A DNA stretch of 64,000 nt from Solicoccozyma terricola (taxonomy: Eukaryota > Basidiomycota > Tremellomycetes > Filobasidiales > Piskurozymaceae): NCBI GenBank assembly GCA_001600875.1, contig BCLD01000006.1, positions 394,300 to 458,299 on the forward strand, given 5' to 3'. Positions 24,998 through 36,370 of the stretch are shown piece by piece. Within the stretch, counting starts at the first letter, position 1. The number at the start of each line of letters is the position of its first letter. The translations under genes and the position numbers were made by a program. Under the pieces are notes generated by a model that did no database searches, was not told the DNA's origin, and was given only the letters and a program-made list of their open reading frames with translations.

Positions 24998-27519
24998 TCA
25001 TTTTCTTCTATGTCCCTGCTGATGCTTATGCGTAAAATACACCAGTCCAGTCAAGCCAAGCCCGGCAGCTATGCGGCGTACCCACGAATTTCCTGTCCCC
25101 TCTGGTGTAAGGGGTTGGTCGGTAGCAATTGATTGAAGTGCCCGGAGCCGCTCTCTATTTTGCGTATTCTTGAGTGCTGGATGGTTGTCCGGCATGATGG
25201 AAAGTGGTAGATAGACCTGAGGCAATCCTTGCCTGATAATAACTCTCACTTGGCCCTGCTTGCCCACCACAACATAATGGGGACTGTTCGCCCCCATCGG
25301 GGACAACACTTCAACCAGGACATCACCACGTTTGAATCCAGGCACCGTTACCGTGACGACAGCGCCTGATTGTTGCCTACTTCCTCTGTTGGTTAGGAAG
25401 CTAAGCATCGGTCCCCGAAGGAGGACCAGATTATGTTCATTCACAAGAATGGGCTTAGTCTGGTTCATTGAGTAGTTAGAGACTGGTTGGGAAAACCAGG
25501 CTGAATTGTGCGACTCACGTCGGAGGTCAGGAACGAGCTAGAATGCGTGATTCTGCATAGCCGAGCCAAAATGTTCAGTGATAAACAATAAAACTTGTTA
25601 GCCTCCACTCACGCTGTCAGTCTAGCTGTGTTTAACTGAGCAAGGTATTGATACATCGCTAGATTCCTATCGTACCCGTATTTCCATATCGTCTCTCTGT
25701 TGTAAGGGTCATCACCTGTCTCAACAGAAGGAGGATGAGTTGACCAGGTTCACGTGGAGGACCTTTCCCCGGGAGGCAGAGGCTCACCACTTGAGAGGCC
25801 ATGTTCGATTCCACTGTAAACGATTGGGAAACCATCGGATACAAAGGTGAATACAAGGGCGTTCTTCCGTAGCTGTGATATATGAGAGATCAGTTGAGCC
25901 ATCCGATGTGGCATATAGCCTCCACGTACACTGGGATCCTTGACGTCGTGGGCAAATCGCTTCTCTGAATGTCTCACGTGAAGCACATCAGTTTGAGCCG
26001 CCCATCCAATTCTGGCGGTGGATACTCACGATCGTGGTTGCTAGACGCGTGGGCCGATCAGCGGATTGACTGACTGTGAATTCGCATGTATGGACTCACT
26101 CTAAGAATGTGCCCAAGAGCGATACGTCTGCGCATCCTTTCTGTAGACGCAGTAGCATATCACGCAGTTCCCACAAATTGGATGTCGTTGAAGTGAATGC
26201 GCGACTGGAAGTATGCCAACCATGAGCCTTTTGGTGGATGTGACCGGGGTCGGTTGAGCTTAGTAGATGCTCACACAAGAGGATAGTATGTCGGGTAATT
26301 CAACAAAGAGCGAAGAGCTGATCGCTGGTACGGAGCTACGAAGTCGGGGTCTACGAGAGATGAATGTGATAAGTGAAAATGCGCGTCATGCGAATTGGCA
26401 CCGATGCTCACCTCCATGTAACACCTCTCCCATGCACAATACCCGCGAAGCTCTCTCAAATCCGGGCCAGAAAGATTTGCGGACTAAAGAGGGAGGGGGA
26501 GGGGGGACCGTCCCTTATCAGCGCTTGGTTACCGCAACGTGCTCTCTCCTCAACACCGACCGTGTTTCACCGTATCAACCCTGACCACGTCCACTCCATA
26601 ATCCTCCACCAAATCCTGAATCCAATCGTACAATTCCCTCACCACATCCTCTTTCTCCGTGTTTAAATCCGCCAAAGCCACCGGTCCTCCCTCACCCAAC
26701 CAACAAGATTCACATTCGGTGGCGTTGTCATAATCCCTTATCCAGCAGAACGGGTGGAATGCTGATGGATCGGAGAACAAGCCGTATCCTCCAGGTGGTA
26801 GGAAGGGTGAGGTGGCGAGGGAGGGAGGAACAGCAACGTGTTGGGCGAAAACGTCGAGCATCAGATACATGTTACGAGCGTGCAGTGAGTTGGAGAGATG
26901 AATGAGATCGGTGGCGGTGCCAAAGTTGAGGTTGAGCTCTGCGGTAGGGACAGTGGGTTAGCTGTTATCAGAGGATATCAAGAGACGTACGTACTCCGTA
27001 GATCTTTTCCCCAGTAACCATGATAACCGTCCTCTATATTTTCAACTACAGGCGATATCCAAACGGTATTGAATCCCATTCCCTGCAACGACCGGCATAT
27101 GTCATGCCTTGTTCATCTTCCAGATTGAGGAACCATCACTTACTTGGATGTAATCGAGCTTGTCGGCTATTCGTTCCGTAGCGTCAACGCTCAGTATATC
27201 CCGTTCCCTCTATTTCACGCGCAGGCATTTGGACATACCTATACCTCGCCAATCACCTCCGCAGTACGTCCTGGCAGCCAGATCGCAACTTGCGTTGACC
27301 CCATCCGACCTAGCGAAGCGATCTGTGATGACCTGTGTTGTATACGTATTCTCAGTCAGATGCTGAGTTTCCAAGACGGGATGGAATGAATAGCAGATAC
27401 TTGACCTGGTAGACCGACATGGACCTGTAGCGATCGAGATCATCTGTTCTAGCTATGACACTTGACATGGCGATTGCTACCACGCCAACCGCGCATTTGA
27501 GTTGGAATATACCCCACAT
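24998..27519 (-). CDS. secreted GH13 alpha-amylase (copy 1)
   Basis: Fungal-type GH13 alpha-amylase that cleaves alpha-1,4 bonds of starch or glycogen. About 14 exons encode roughly 560 residues. The start at 27519 gives a hydrophobic signal peptide (core AVGVVAIAMSS). Then come VITDRFARSDG, GMGFNTVWISPVVEN, region II DVVRVDTVKH (nucleophile Asp), CMGEVLHG (acid/base Glu) and NHD (third Asp) on an 11-nt microexon (26030-26040). Region I reads LDVFAQH where the family usually has DVVANH, so the conserved Asn is Gln here. The C-terminus continues past the barrel (ending THKHQQGHRRK) and includes a short hydrophobic stretch that could be a membrane or GPI-like tail, although the basic end argues against GPI. 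It is paralogous to the gene at 53526. Confidence 0.88.
26030..26040 (-). other. 11-nt microexon carrying catalytic Asp codon, amylase copy 1
   Basis: On the minus strand the sequence reads ...gtctag|CAACCACGATC|gtgagt. Joined to the neighbouring exons (...TTA GA | C AAC CAC GAT C | AG AAG CGA) it restores the GH13 region IV motif DNHD-QKRFAH. Without it the frame breaks and the catalytic residue is lost. Confidence 0.85.
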
Positions 27520-27999
27520 CGTCTGTCATGTGTCCGAGTTTTTAAGAGAGGGTGGGTTGGGGTTATGTTGGGAGCATAGCCATTGCCCTGAAACCTCGTA
27601 AGTACATGCATTTACTGCAATGGCCCACGTGGCTGGATCGATGATGACGTGTATTATCATATGAGTCCCAATCACCCGTGAGAGATGACGTGTATTACTG
27701 TATCAGGACCACGACGGGGGGAATGGGAGGTGACGTGTATTATCACTTTCACTTCATCGACGGGGAAAATTGTCTAGATGTCTACGAGGGATGGGGTGAA
27801 CCAGTCATTACAAAAAGCGGTACAGTGTGAGGCACAGTGAGCGTCACAGTGGGGGCGTAAGATAGTATAGAGGTCGTCAAGAGAGCGTAATGCTGAGAAG
27901 GGAACCAGCGGGGGAAAGAGGGGGGAGGGGGGGGGGGGGGGGGAAGGAAGAAACGAGAAATATCCACAAATCTGGGAGTGCGGGTTTGGGCTTGGTCCT
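27520..27999. other. intergenic upstream of amylase copy 1
   Basis: About 480 bp between the amylase start codon and the 3' end of RAX1. It contains the tripled TGACGTGTATTA element listed separately. Poly-G and purine-rich blocks begin nearby in the RAX1 3' region (27910-27950 lies within the gap). No gene is seen. Confidence 0.6.
27645..27742 (+). promoter_or_regulatory. three copies of TGACGTGTATTA (CRE-like) upstream of amylase copy 1
   Basis: The 12-mer TGACGTGTATTA occurs at about 27645, 27686 and 27731, with starts spaced 41 and 45 bp, roughly 125-220 bp upstream of the amylase ATG at 27519. TGACGT is the core of CRE/ATF-type bZIP sites. Near-exact triplication at almost constant spacing suggests a bound regulator; which factor binds is not shown by the sequence. 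Confidence 0.6.
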
Positions 28000-29875
28000 T
28001 CACAGCCTCTTCCCTGGCACGGCCCACCAAATGACACTCATCACCGCCGTCGCCAACACCGTCCACACCATGACAGTCACCGCTCTTCCCATCAACAGCT
28101 TCTGAACGTACTTTTCTCTAACTCGGATGAGCTCGAATGGACGCGTCTCGGATTGGCGGAATAGGACGAGGAGTGGAGAGAGGAGGTAGAAGGCGGAGAA
28201 GAGCAGGTAGAATGCGAGAAAGAAGGGTATGATGAGCTGGAGGTGGGGGCAAACTCTCCGTCAGCTACAACCATCTCCTCTCAGTCCTATCATCCCACCA
28301 AGACCCACATATAATCTCCTAATCTTTGGTTGATAATCCAAGAATACCAATGTAAAAGCGACGACCCAGCCAGCCCACAAACAGAACAATCCCCCTACCA
28401 AATTCAACGCGCCACCCATCTTTGTCAAGTTGGAAAACGCCTTTGCTCGTAAGAATCTAGGGAAAGCATCCTCTTCGAGACATTTGAAGATGTAATTTTT
28501 CGCTGGATGAAAGTAGTCTGGGATGCGGGGATCGGCTTGAGCGTCCGGAGATGAGAGAGAGGGGAAGTCGTGGATACGGAGTGAGGTTCTGGGTGAGGTC
28601 CCTCGTGGGGTTCATTAGCATCATATGATATATCACATCCGAAGATCTACCGATCCCCATCCCGTTCCATCCTCTTCTGCGCCCTCGCTCGCCTTACTCA
28701 CGGTAGATATATTTCCTTTTCTGCACCTTGAACTAAATATCTAGCAAAAACTCTCTCCGCCGAATTCACCAAATCCTCTTGCGTAATCGCTCTCTCCCTT
28801 GGAATAACCGTGGGAGCTCTAGACACTCTCCTCTTCCCAAACAACGACCCGCCATACGAAGCATGTGGCGGTCTTGTCGGTTGTTGGAATTCCCCAAAAG
28901 TCGTGGTGAGATTCGGTGATTGATTGGGGGAACGAACGGATCCGGGGTTGGGTGTGATGGGTGGAGATACCACCGATCCAGATCCAGAATCTCTTTCCTT
29001 GTTATGTTGTTTCTCATCATAGTGCGTGGTTGATCTAGTTGCAAAGTCTCCACGGGCTTCTTGTCCCTCCCCATCAATCGTCTGCTCCGCACCACCAACC
29101 TCGGGTATATCCTCCTCATTCACACCAGCATGACCACTGAATATCGATCCGTGCGCTCGAGCGTGGTGGTAGAAATCAGGCCAGACACGGGAGATTGGAG
29201 TTGAGGATTTTCGAATGTCCTGAGGTTGGGGGGAGGGGCCCGGGGAAGAAAAGGAGGTTCGAGCGGAGGGAGGAGACCGAATTGGCCCAAACCATCAGCA
29301 GGGAATTCACTATCTCCCATCGATCTCTTCTCTGTTCCCTCGTCTCCTCGAGCAATCTTTCCCACCACTCACCTTGAAATACGCTCTACACATATTCTCA
29401 TGCTGCTGAACGTCCAACCAGAAATCCAAAGCATCTTCCGCGTTTTCTTGTTGCAAGAAGATCTAATTCGTGCGAACGGGAGAGGGGAGTGGGTTAGTGG
29501 GTGGAGATGACGAGTGGTCGTGGAGGCAGAAGAGATGAATGCTCGTGTTGAGGAGACGGTATTGCTCGCTTCGCTCGCGAAGAGAGGAGATTGCTCACTC
29601 CTTTCGGGGAGAAGAGGGTATTGCTCACTTCGCTCGCGAACAAATGAATGCTCGCTTCGCTCGCGAAGAAAGTATTGTTCACTTCGTTCGCGAACAAATA
29701 AATGCTTGCTGCGCTCGCCTCGCTGCTCCGTACTCACATAAAAGCAGAATAAATCCAACGGCGGCCTTGTCTTCCTCATCAACACCTCTGCGAGAGTAGG
29801 GAGCCGATTGAGGCCTGATGATGAGGAAGCGTGTGTGGGTCCTGCCCCTGCGATGGCATGATTGTTTGGGGACAT
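28000..29875 (-). CDS. RAX1: Rax1-like RGS-domain membrane protein
   Basis: Homologue of yeast Rax1, a plasma-membrane protein with an N-terminal RGS-like domain that helps mark bud sites. Five exons (29875-29738, 29462-29373, 29219-28702, 28588-28309, 28236-28000) join in phase to about 420 residues. RGS signatures are LPTLAEVLMRKTRPPLDLF, NAEDALDFWLDVQQHENMC and FKCLEEDAFPRFLRAKAFSN. The RGS fold is split by a long Ser/Pro-rich insert, and three hydrophobic segments follow (LNLVGGLFCLWAGWVV, IIPFFLAFYLLFSAFYLL, VTVMVWTVLATAVMSVIWW). Intron 1 is about 275 nt and carries palindromic tandem repeats. It is divergent from PPS1, with 1.2 kb between starts. Confidence 0.88.
29558..29725 (-). repeat. 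palindrome-bearing tandem repeats in RAX1 intron 1
   Basis: Five imperfect units of about 26-30 bp centred on TTCGCTCGCGAA (a 5-bp inverted repeat around TC), beginning near 29561, 29620, 29648, 29674 and 29703, alternating with attgctcactt/atgctcgctt. Each unit can form a short hairpin. The array lies wholly inside the intron between the first two RGS exons. Confidence 0.75.
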
Positions 29876-31065
29876 TGCGCGAGGATGATGAGGAGGATGA
29901 GGAGAAGGAGGAGGAGAAGGAGGATGAAGAGGATGAGGAGGATGAGGAGGAGGATGAGGAGACGATGTCAGGCTGTATGTATGGTTATGAATGTATGTAC
30001 GATGGAAAGGTGGGAATGGACGATGTTTACCTTTGGTGGGAGTGACCAAACTACATTTCTCACGGGTGGCGGCGGATCAACCCCAGTCTCCGCCAAACAC
30101 AGTCAGTCACCCCGCCCACCCATCATGGTCAACTACCTGTTGCGAGGAGGGGTGGGCGAGGAGGGGGTGTCTGTGTCCCACAGTTTGCACGCAGGGCGAC
30201 CCTTTGATGCCCCTGTTTCCCAGACCATTGTACACTAGTGTGAATTTGGAATGGCAGAGGGGTAGCCCAAAGCGGACGTACGGACTTGTCACGAACAGCC
30301 GGCCAGCCAGGCAGCCACGGGGTGGGTGCCCCTCATTCAAAATAAAATTACAAAAATACAGGAAAGGACCAAAAACAGGTTCCCTGTGTGACAGCAGGAG
30401 ACAAAACACAGCAAAACACACAGTGATTATCGCCCCGATGCCGTCAGCTGACCTTCCAAACGACCGAGAAGAGGGGGGGGGGGGGGGGCAAGGTTTAAGT
30501 TGGGCCCTGCTGCTCAGCACCGAGTCTCAGTGTTCAGTGCTCAGCAGGATCCGCTGTTGTTGAATCCTTCCTTTAGTGCCCGCTGCATCGGGTTCTTATC
30601 TGCTACCATCGCGCCGTTGTAATCGACCTTTCTTCCAGACGTAACATGACGTGCTGGGGGTCAGAGGGCACATAATATTATCTCAACCACTGCCAGCCCC
30701 GTCTAGTCCACAACCGATACTCAACCACACAACACGCAACTGCACTGCACTTCACTTCACTTCCCACACACACAACACAACACAACATCACAACCCGTAA
30801 GTCTGGAACGCTAATACCTAGTGTCGCACTGTGATCAGTAATTGCAACATTCTCCACCACCACCCACCTCTTCCCAACAGTTTGTAATCAGATATCTCTC
30901 GTCCATTCTTCCCACTTTCCCCCTTCCCATATCATCACTCGTTGGAATCCGGACACAATCAATGGTACACCTTCACGGTTCGCAACAACCTGTTCCTCCG
31001 TGAACCACCCCCCCCCCCCCCACTACCAACCCCTTCCGGCCATCCTCGTTATCTTGCAACGAACA
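29876..31065. promoter_or_regulatory. 1.2-kb divergent intergenic region RAX1/PPS1
   Basis: The longest non-coding stretch in the window, between two divergent starts. It begins with a (gga/gag)n purine block next to RAX1 (about 29885-29965) and contains a poly-G run near 30474-30490, CA-rich pyrimidine leader sequence at 30690-30800 and a poly-C run near 31008-31020. A possible 5' UTR intron (cccgtaagt ... caacag) lies at about 30796-30880. ORFs crossing it look like shadows. Confidence 0.5.
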
Positions 31066-34000
31066 ATGATGTCTTTATCGCCGACAGGATGGGCTTCGTC
31101 TAGGACTATAATCGAGGGCATCGATGGTGGAGATGGTGCTACAGGGGATGTAACGATGGAAAGTGTTGGGAACAAGAGAGACCGATCAAACTCCGAATCA
31201 GCAAGCGATTTCCCCACATCTTCTCATTCCCTATGGTCGAGTCCATCAGACACTTCGACATTACGAGTATCGTCTACGGAACAAGGCGGGGACACGCAGC
31301 TGCCACTCGGAGACAACTACAGACACCATCATCGTTCTCAGCAACATCATCGTCGTGGTCGACCTCGATCATCAACTTCATCATCCCTTCCCTCTCCATC
31401 CGAAGTCGATCATCCAACTTCCGTCGAGGAACAACTCGCTGGGAACAGTCCCTCTCGTAGGATCACAGTACAGCATCATCATCATCATCATCATCACCAT
31501 CATCCACATTCTTCATCTTCTTCGAATGACACATCATCCCCCGTCCAAGATACCGCAAACGACGGCTCCGGCCATGGCTCCGGCGGCTCCATGCTACAGT
31601 CCTTCGGATCGACAAAAACGCTGGTAAACCCCGATATCAGCGCTGGTGCTGGTTGTTCAAGTGACAAAAGTTCAAGTCAATTCAGTAGTGTGACGGATGA
31701 GAACGGCGCATCGTATGGAGAAAAAGTATGGGGAATGCCAGGTTTTTATGATGATGATCAAGGGAGTGGGAACTATGGTCAGGTATTGGAAGATGGTATC
31801 AAGTTGATCACATCTGATGAAGTGAGTTCGATGTAGGAAAAGAGAAGGGGGGGGGGGGGGGGGAAGAGCTACGGGCTGGTCTCATCTTCCAGGTCAAACT
31901 AATACACAACCAACCCCCCCTCCCCCCTCCCCGAACCAGCTCGCCGCTCTCATTCACACCCACGCAACAACCGACGTACCCTCATCTATCATGTTCCCTT
32001 GGCTTCATGGAATCGGAGATGGTCCGAACGGTGTCGAAGGAGGACCACTGGAAGAATTCTTCGGGTGAGTGGTTTTATACTCGCCGTCAACCATATCCAA
32101 TCCCCTACATGCTAACAGCGACCGGTGGGGCAACCCCTTCAACAGCTACCCACGCTGCGAGCCACCTAGCTTCCGAGGGTTGACTGTTCTCCGTACGCCG
32201 ACTCCACCGGCTGCGCCGTCGACAACTCCACTTCAAACCACGAACCCAGTCAGACCCCTACTCCTAGAACGTCCCGTCGAACGGAATTCCTCCTCGTCAG
32301 CGGACATGGAGCGATCAGTCACCGAACGACCTATATTCTTCGACTCGCCGATATCCGGCTCTCGAGTTCCAACCCCCGTGCCGACATCAGCTTCTCACCA
32401 ATCCAAATCGTACTCGGAGAGCTCGATGGAGGATGAACCATCATTGTCCCTCCCCCCACCTACTACTCTTGGACAAGGTACCGGAGAGATGCAATTCCCT
32501 TCCTTCCTCGCATCAAGGCAGAACCGTCAAAGGTCTCAATCGACTTCCACAGAAGCATCTACCGCCTCATCTTCAGAGATTTCAACCGATCCATCGGTCT
32601 TATCCCTAAGCCAATCGCCCGCATATTCTCCGTTCTTTGGTAAATCATGGCTGGGTAGGGTCGTCCCCAATCGGAAGGCGGCTTCGGGCGGTGGCAAGAC
32701 GGTCGAGAATATCGAGGAAACAGCAAGTGATCTCGGATCTTGTATATCCTCGAGATACCTGGGCACGATATATTCACCATCAAGTAGTGTATCATCCTTT
32801 GGATCGTCGGATGTCTACGAAAACTGTCCTGTGAACCAGTTCTCACAGCCCGACACCGTCGACTTGGACTCGCACCAGGTCTATACGTCTGCCCTGCGGG
32901 GTGATGACAGTCAGCCCTGCATGCACCCGACGGCAGTCAAATCGTCCGCCACCGCTTCACCGACTCGAAACCTGGTCAATGCTGATGATGCGTTACCAGC
33001 CGCGCCTCGTCCCATCGTCAGTATCATCACATCACTCCCGATCCGCCCATCCTCGGCCATTGGCGCTCCTCGCAGCCCTCGCTCGTCCGCATTGGCTTTT
33101 AACCTAGATCCTCCTCGCTCCCAGTCAACAGGTCCATTCTCACGGCAATTAGTACCAACACCGTCAGTGCCAACGTCCCCCGATCCTGCCGATCCGATCT
33201 CTGGATTACGGGCGTCATCGACGAGTGGTAGGTCACGAGCTGGCTCTCCTATCCCCAGTAGACCTGGAACACCTTTCAGAAGCTCTCCATCGACTCCTAA
33301 GAAAGGATCTCAGACATTGTCATCACCGTCGACGCCTTTGCAGCCTTCGACACCTGATCTTAAAGCGGCCACATTTGAGACGGAGCAGCCGGATGATTTA
33401 CCCCAGGTCCTCGGTGTCAGTCCGACTCGATGCATGCTGGTAGGAGCTGCGAAGGTGGAAGACGTCCTGGATGTGCAACCCGAGACCGCTTTGGGAAAAG
33501 GTGATGGTCAGATTGTTTTCAAGCCGATAGCTCTGTCGACGGAGGTCTCCTTGCGTAACCTGAATATCCAGGAGGTCAAGTATGCAACCGTGTCTGATAT
33601 CGTCCTGTATGTTCCGGATGCGAATGGGCGGGATGAGATGGCGATACGTTCGTACCTCACGGATTTAGGAAAGAGGTATGTTTCCTTTGGGTACGTGCAG
33701 AACTGATTGACTGGCTGATGTCACCGCGGCATATATCTCATCTCTCCAGTATCGTGAAAGCTCAGCGCGATCTCGTCGAGAAGCGTCGCCTGGTGTCTAA
33801 ATGCCGTCACGAGATCGAGGAGATTGCCGGATCTAAATCAGTGGCATCACCACTGCTCCGATACGGCGTGTACGTCATCACAGGCAAGTATCACGTCTGT
33901 TGTTCTCATGTTCTATCGTATTGACGGACGCCGCACTTTGGGAACCTTTCACAGAGCCTTACAGCGAGATTGTCAAAGCACATCCCCACCTTGATGGTGT

Positions 34001-36033
34001 CAGCACCGAAGGCTGCCCTGCTCGATCCCTCAGCCTTCCTCATCGGGAGATCGAGGAATGTGTGAAGTTTTCTGGGGCAACTGAAGTGTCTGAGGGCGTC
34101 TGGGTGAGCGGGAGCGACACCCTCTTGTGAAATTCCTTCTCATAAATGTCCTCGGCCCTGTCGTGGTCACAGCTCGGCAATGCTCACGACAATCCTTACC
34201 GAGACGGTGCGAAGCAAGATGATGGTCCTGGCTATGACCTTGTCATTGAGGTTAGAACTTCGCATCCTGGGTTCGTCTTTCAACACTAACATGAATGTGA
34301 TCGCCAGGCCCACGACTTTGCTAGCAATCCAACTACAAATTGTTTGCAGGATCTTAAACGCGCATTGTCCATATGTCGACAACGTAAGAAGAATGTCACT
34401 TGCAACAAGTTACGCGATTTGATCTCCCCGGGGTCATCAAGCGGCCTTCCACCGATCCTGACTGACTGCGTCTCTTCGAGCAAGAGCTATGGCTGCAGTG
34501 GAGATACAATCGAACGGACGGCGAACGGGTTGATTGCTCTTGCCGAACTAGTGAAATCCTTTGTTCAGGACCGTGAGCTTACAAAGGGCGAGGGAGGTAG
34601 GCTCAGACCGAGAGTCCTGGTGTACTGCGAGGATGGATATGTAAGTAGGGTGGATGAGTCGACGAGTTGAATGAGGCTCACAGTTCGGATTATCTTTTCA
34701 GACCGAAACATCGATCTTTGCTTTGACATACCTCATGATCTCCCTTGATCTTTCTCTCCCTCAGGCATACCTGCATCTACACCTCAACTCCTTCCGTAGC
34801 TTCTTTGTCTACCCATTCGACTTGAACCTTCTCCTGCGAATCGAGTACAAGCTGCAGGAGGCGAGGTCCGCTCGTAAGACTAGTCCCCCCTCACCAAAGT
34901 CTGGTCAGGTATCTTCCAAATGGAAACCTTGGGGACTGGGATTCGCTCGTGGACCAGGCAGTGGCTCTAAGTCTGGATCAAACTCTTCGGAAACGTCTCT
35001 AGCGACGCCCGATATGAGACCGTCCGGCAGCCTGATATCGAATACGGACCGGAAATGGATCGATTGTTTGCATTTTGACGGCAGTCTGCCCTCGCTCTTA
35101 CTCCCCACTTTGTACCTGGGACATCTGTGAGTGCAGTGGTAGTATCATTGCTAGGTTGTGATTCGATAACTGAGACCATTGGATTCTAGTGGTCATGCTG
35201 CCAACCCTCACCTCCTCCGCGCCCTCGGTATCACTAATGTCGTCTCCGTCGGGGAGTCGATCGCTTCAAGCAACCTTTCCTCCCGCGCTCAGTACGTCTG
35301 GAGGACTGAGAGAACGGTATGGCGTCCCAGCTCCAGGCAGGACGACAGGATTGAGGTGTAAGCGGAATATCCTGGCTAATATGCCTCCACCAAGCTGATA
35401 TCGTCCCATGCTGTGACAGCCTCGAGCTCTCAGGAGTCAAGGACGATGGCTGCGATCCGTTGAGACCGAAAATTGCACTGGCTTGTGAATACATAGACCG
35501 TGTTCATCGGCACGGTGGGAAAACTCTTGTCCACTGTGTGAGTTGCGTAGATGGCACCCTTTGCCAGTGCGCTGACCATCGTCATCAAATGCAGCGAGTC
35601 GGCGTGTCGCGGTCCGCCACTATCTGCGTTCGTTTAGCCATTCCACTCGGAGTTTGCTTCAACAGCTAAATTTTCACCTCCAACCAGATTGCATACCTCA
35701 TGAAGTACCACGACATGTCCTTGATGGACGCTTACCTGATGACTCGAGCTCGAAGGCTCAATGGTGAGCATTCCTTTTCATGTTACTTACATATCAGTAT
35801 GCAGATGCTGACGACACGATGATCTTGCGGCAGTCCTCATTCAACCCAATCTCCGCTTCCTGCACGAACTCCTCGGATGGGAGATTCAGCTACAGGCCGA
35901 GCGAGCTCATCGACGAGCCTCTATTCCTGAAGAGCCAAGCTCAGCGGCCCTCCAGCCTGTCAACCCTACCATTTACTCCTGGCCTTGTCTCTGCAGAGAT
36001 ATTCACCTTCTCAACAAACGATACCTAGCATGA
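31066..36033 (+). CDS. PPS1: dual-specificity protein phosphatase, Pps1-like
   Basis: Large dual-specificity (tyrosine/threonine) phosphatase of the yeast Pps1 type, implicated in S-phase control. About thirteen exons give roughly 1,390 residues. The N-terminal third is Ser/Pro/His-rich with a His10 run near 31474. Pps1-specific blocks follow: PSSIMFPWLHGIGDG, DRWGNPFNSYPRCEPPSFRG, DAALWEPFTEPYSEIV and ETSIFALTYLMISLDL. The C-terminal phosphatase domain has SRAQYVW near its start and the HC(x5)R signature as HCRVGVSRSATI, split over introns, then IAYLMKYHDMSLMDAYLM and PNLRFLHELLGWE. One intron near 33884-33927 lacks a normal acceptor (see findings). The start at 31066 is the first ATG in frame; one codon later is another. 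Confidence 0.85.
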
Positions 36034-36370
36034 AAAACCAATTGTAGCGAACCGGCATAGCATATCTCTCGCCCTCATGACCCGATTACGTTGTACATTG
36101 CCATATCTTGTCCCTCTTGATGACATCGATAGGTCCTCTAGCGACTTTCTTCCATGCTGCTGACTAGCACAGGTAACATGTTTTCGAACTACACGATGAG
36201 GTGGAAGTTTGGGAAGAGACCGAGGTAGCTGCTGAAAACACAGGACAATATTTAATGCTGAATCACTTTCATACAATGTATTCTCGGCTGCTAAGCATCG
36301 CCTTGATTTCTCTTCATCTCGATTTCTCTTCTGCCAAACGCCTACTTCGGCGACGTCGTCTGTCCTAACT
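36034..36370. other. convergent 3' intergenic region PPS1/FDH
   Basis: About 340 bp between two convergent stop codons. It holds only presumed 3' UTRs. No gene and no strong terminator-like structure is seen. Confidence 0.5.

Noticed and set aside
29558..29725. Possible CRISPR-like array of short palindromic repeats
   Set aside because: Units are imperfect, nearly contiguous, lack unique spacers, and sit in an intron of a eukaryotic gene.
29369..30049. 226-codon minus-strand ORF with Arg-Glu-Arg-Ser-type peptide repeats, looking like a repeat protein
   Set aside because: It is RAX1 exon 1 read through intron 1. Canonical splice sites at 29737/29463 remove the repeats and restore the RGS domain.
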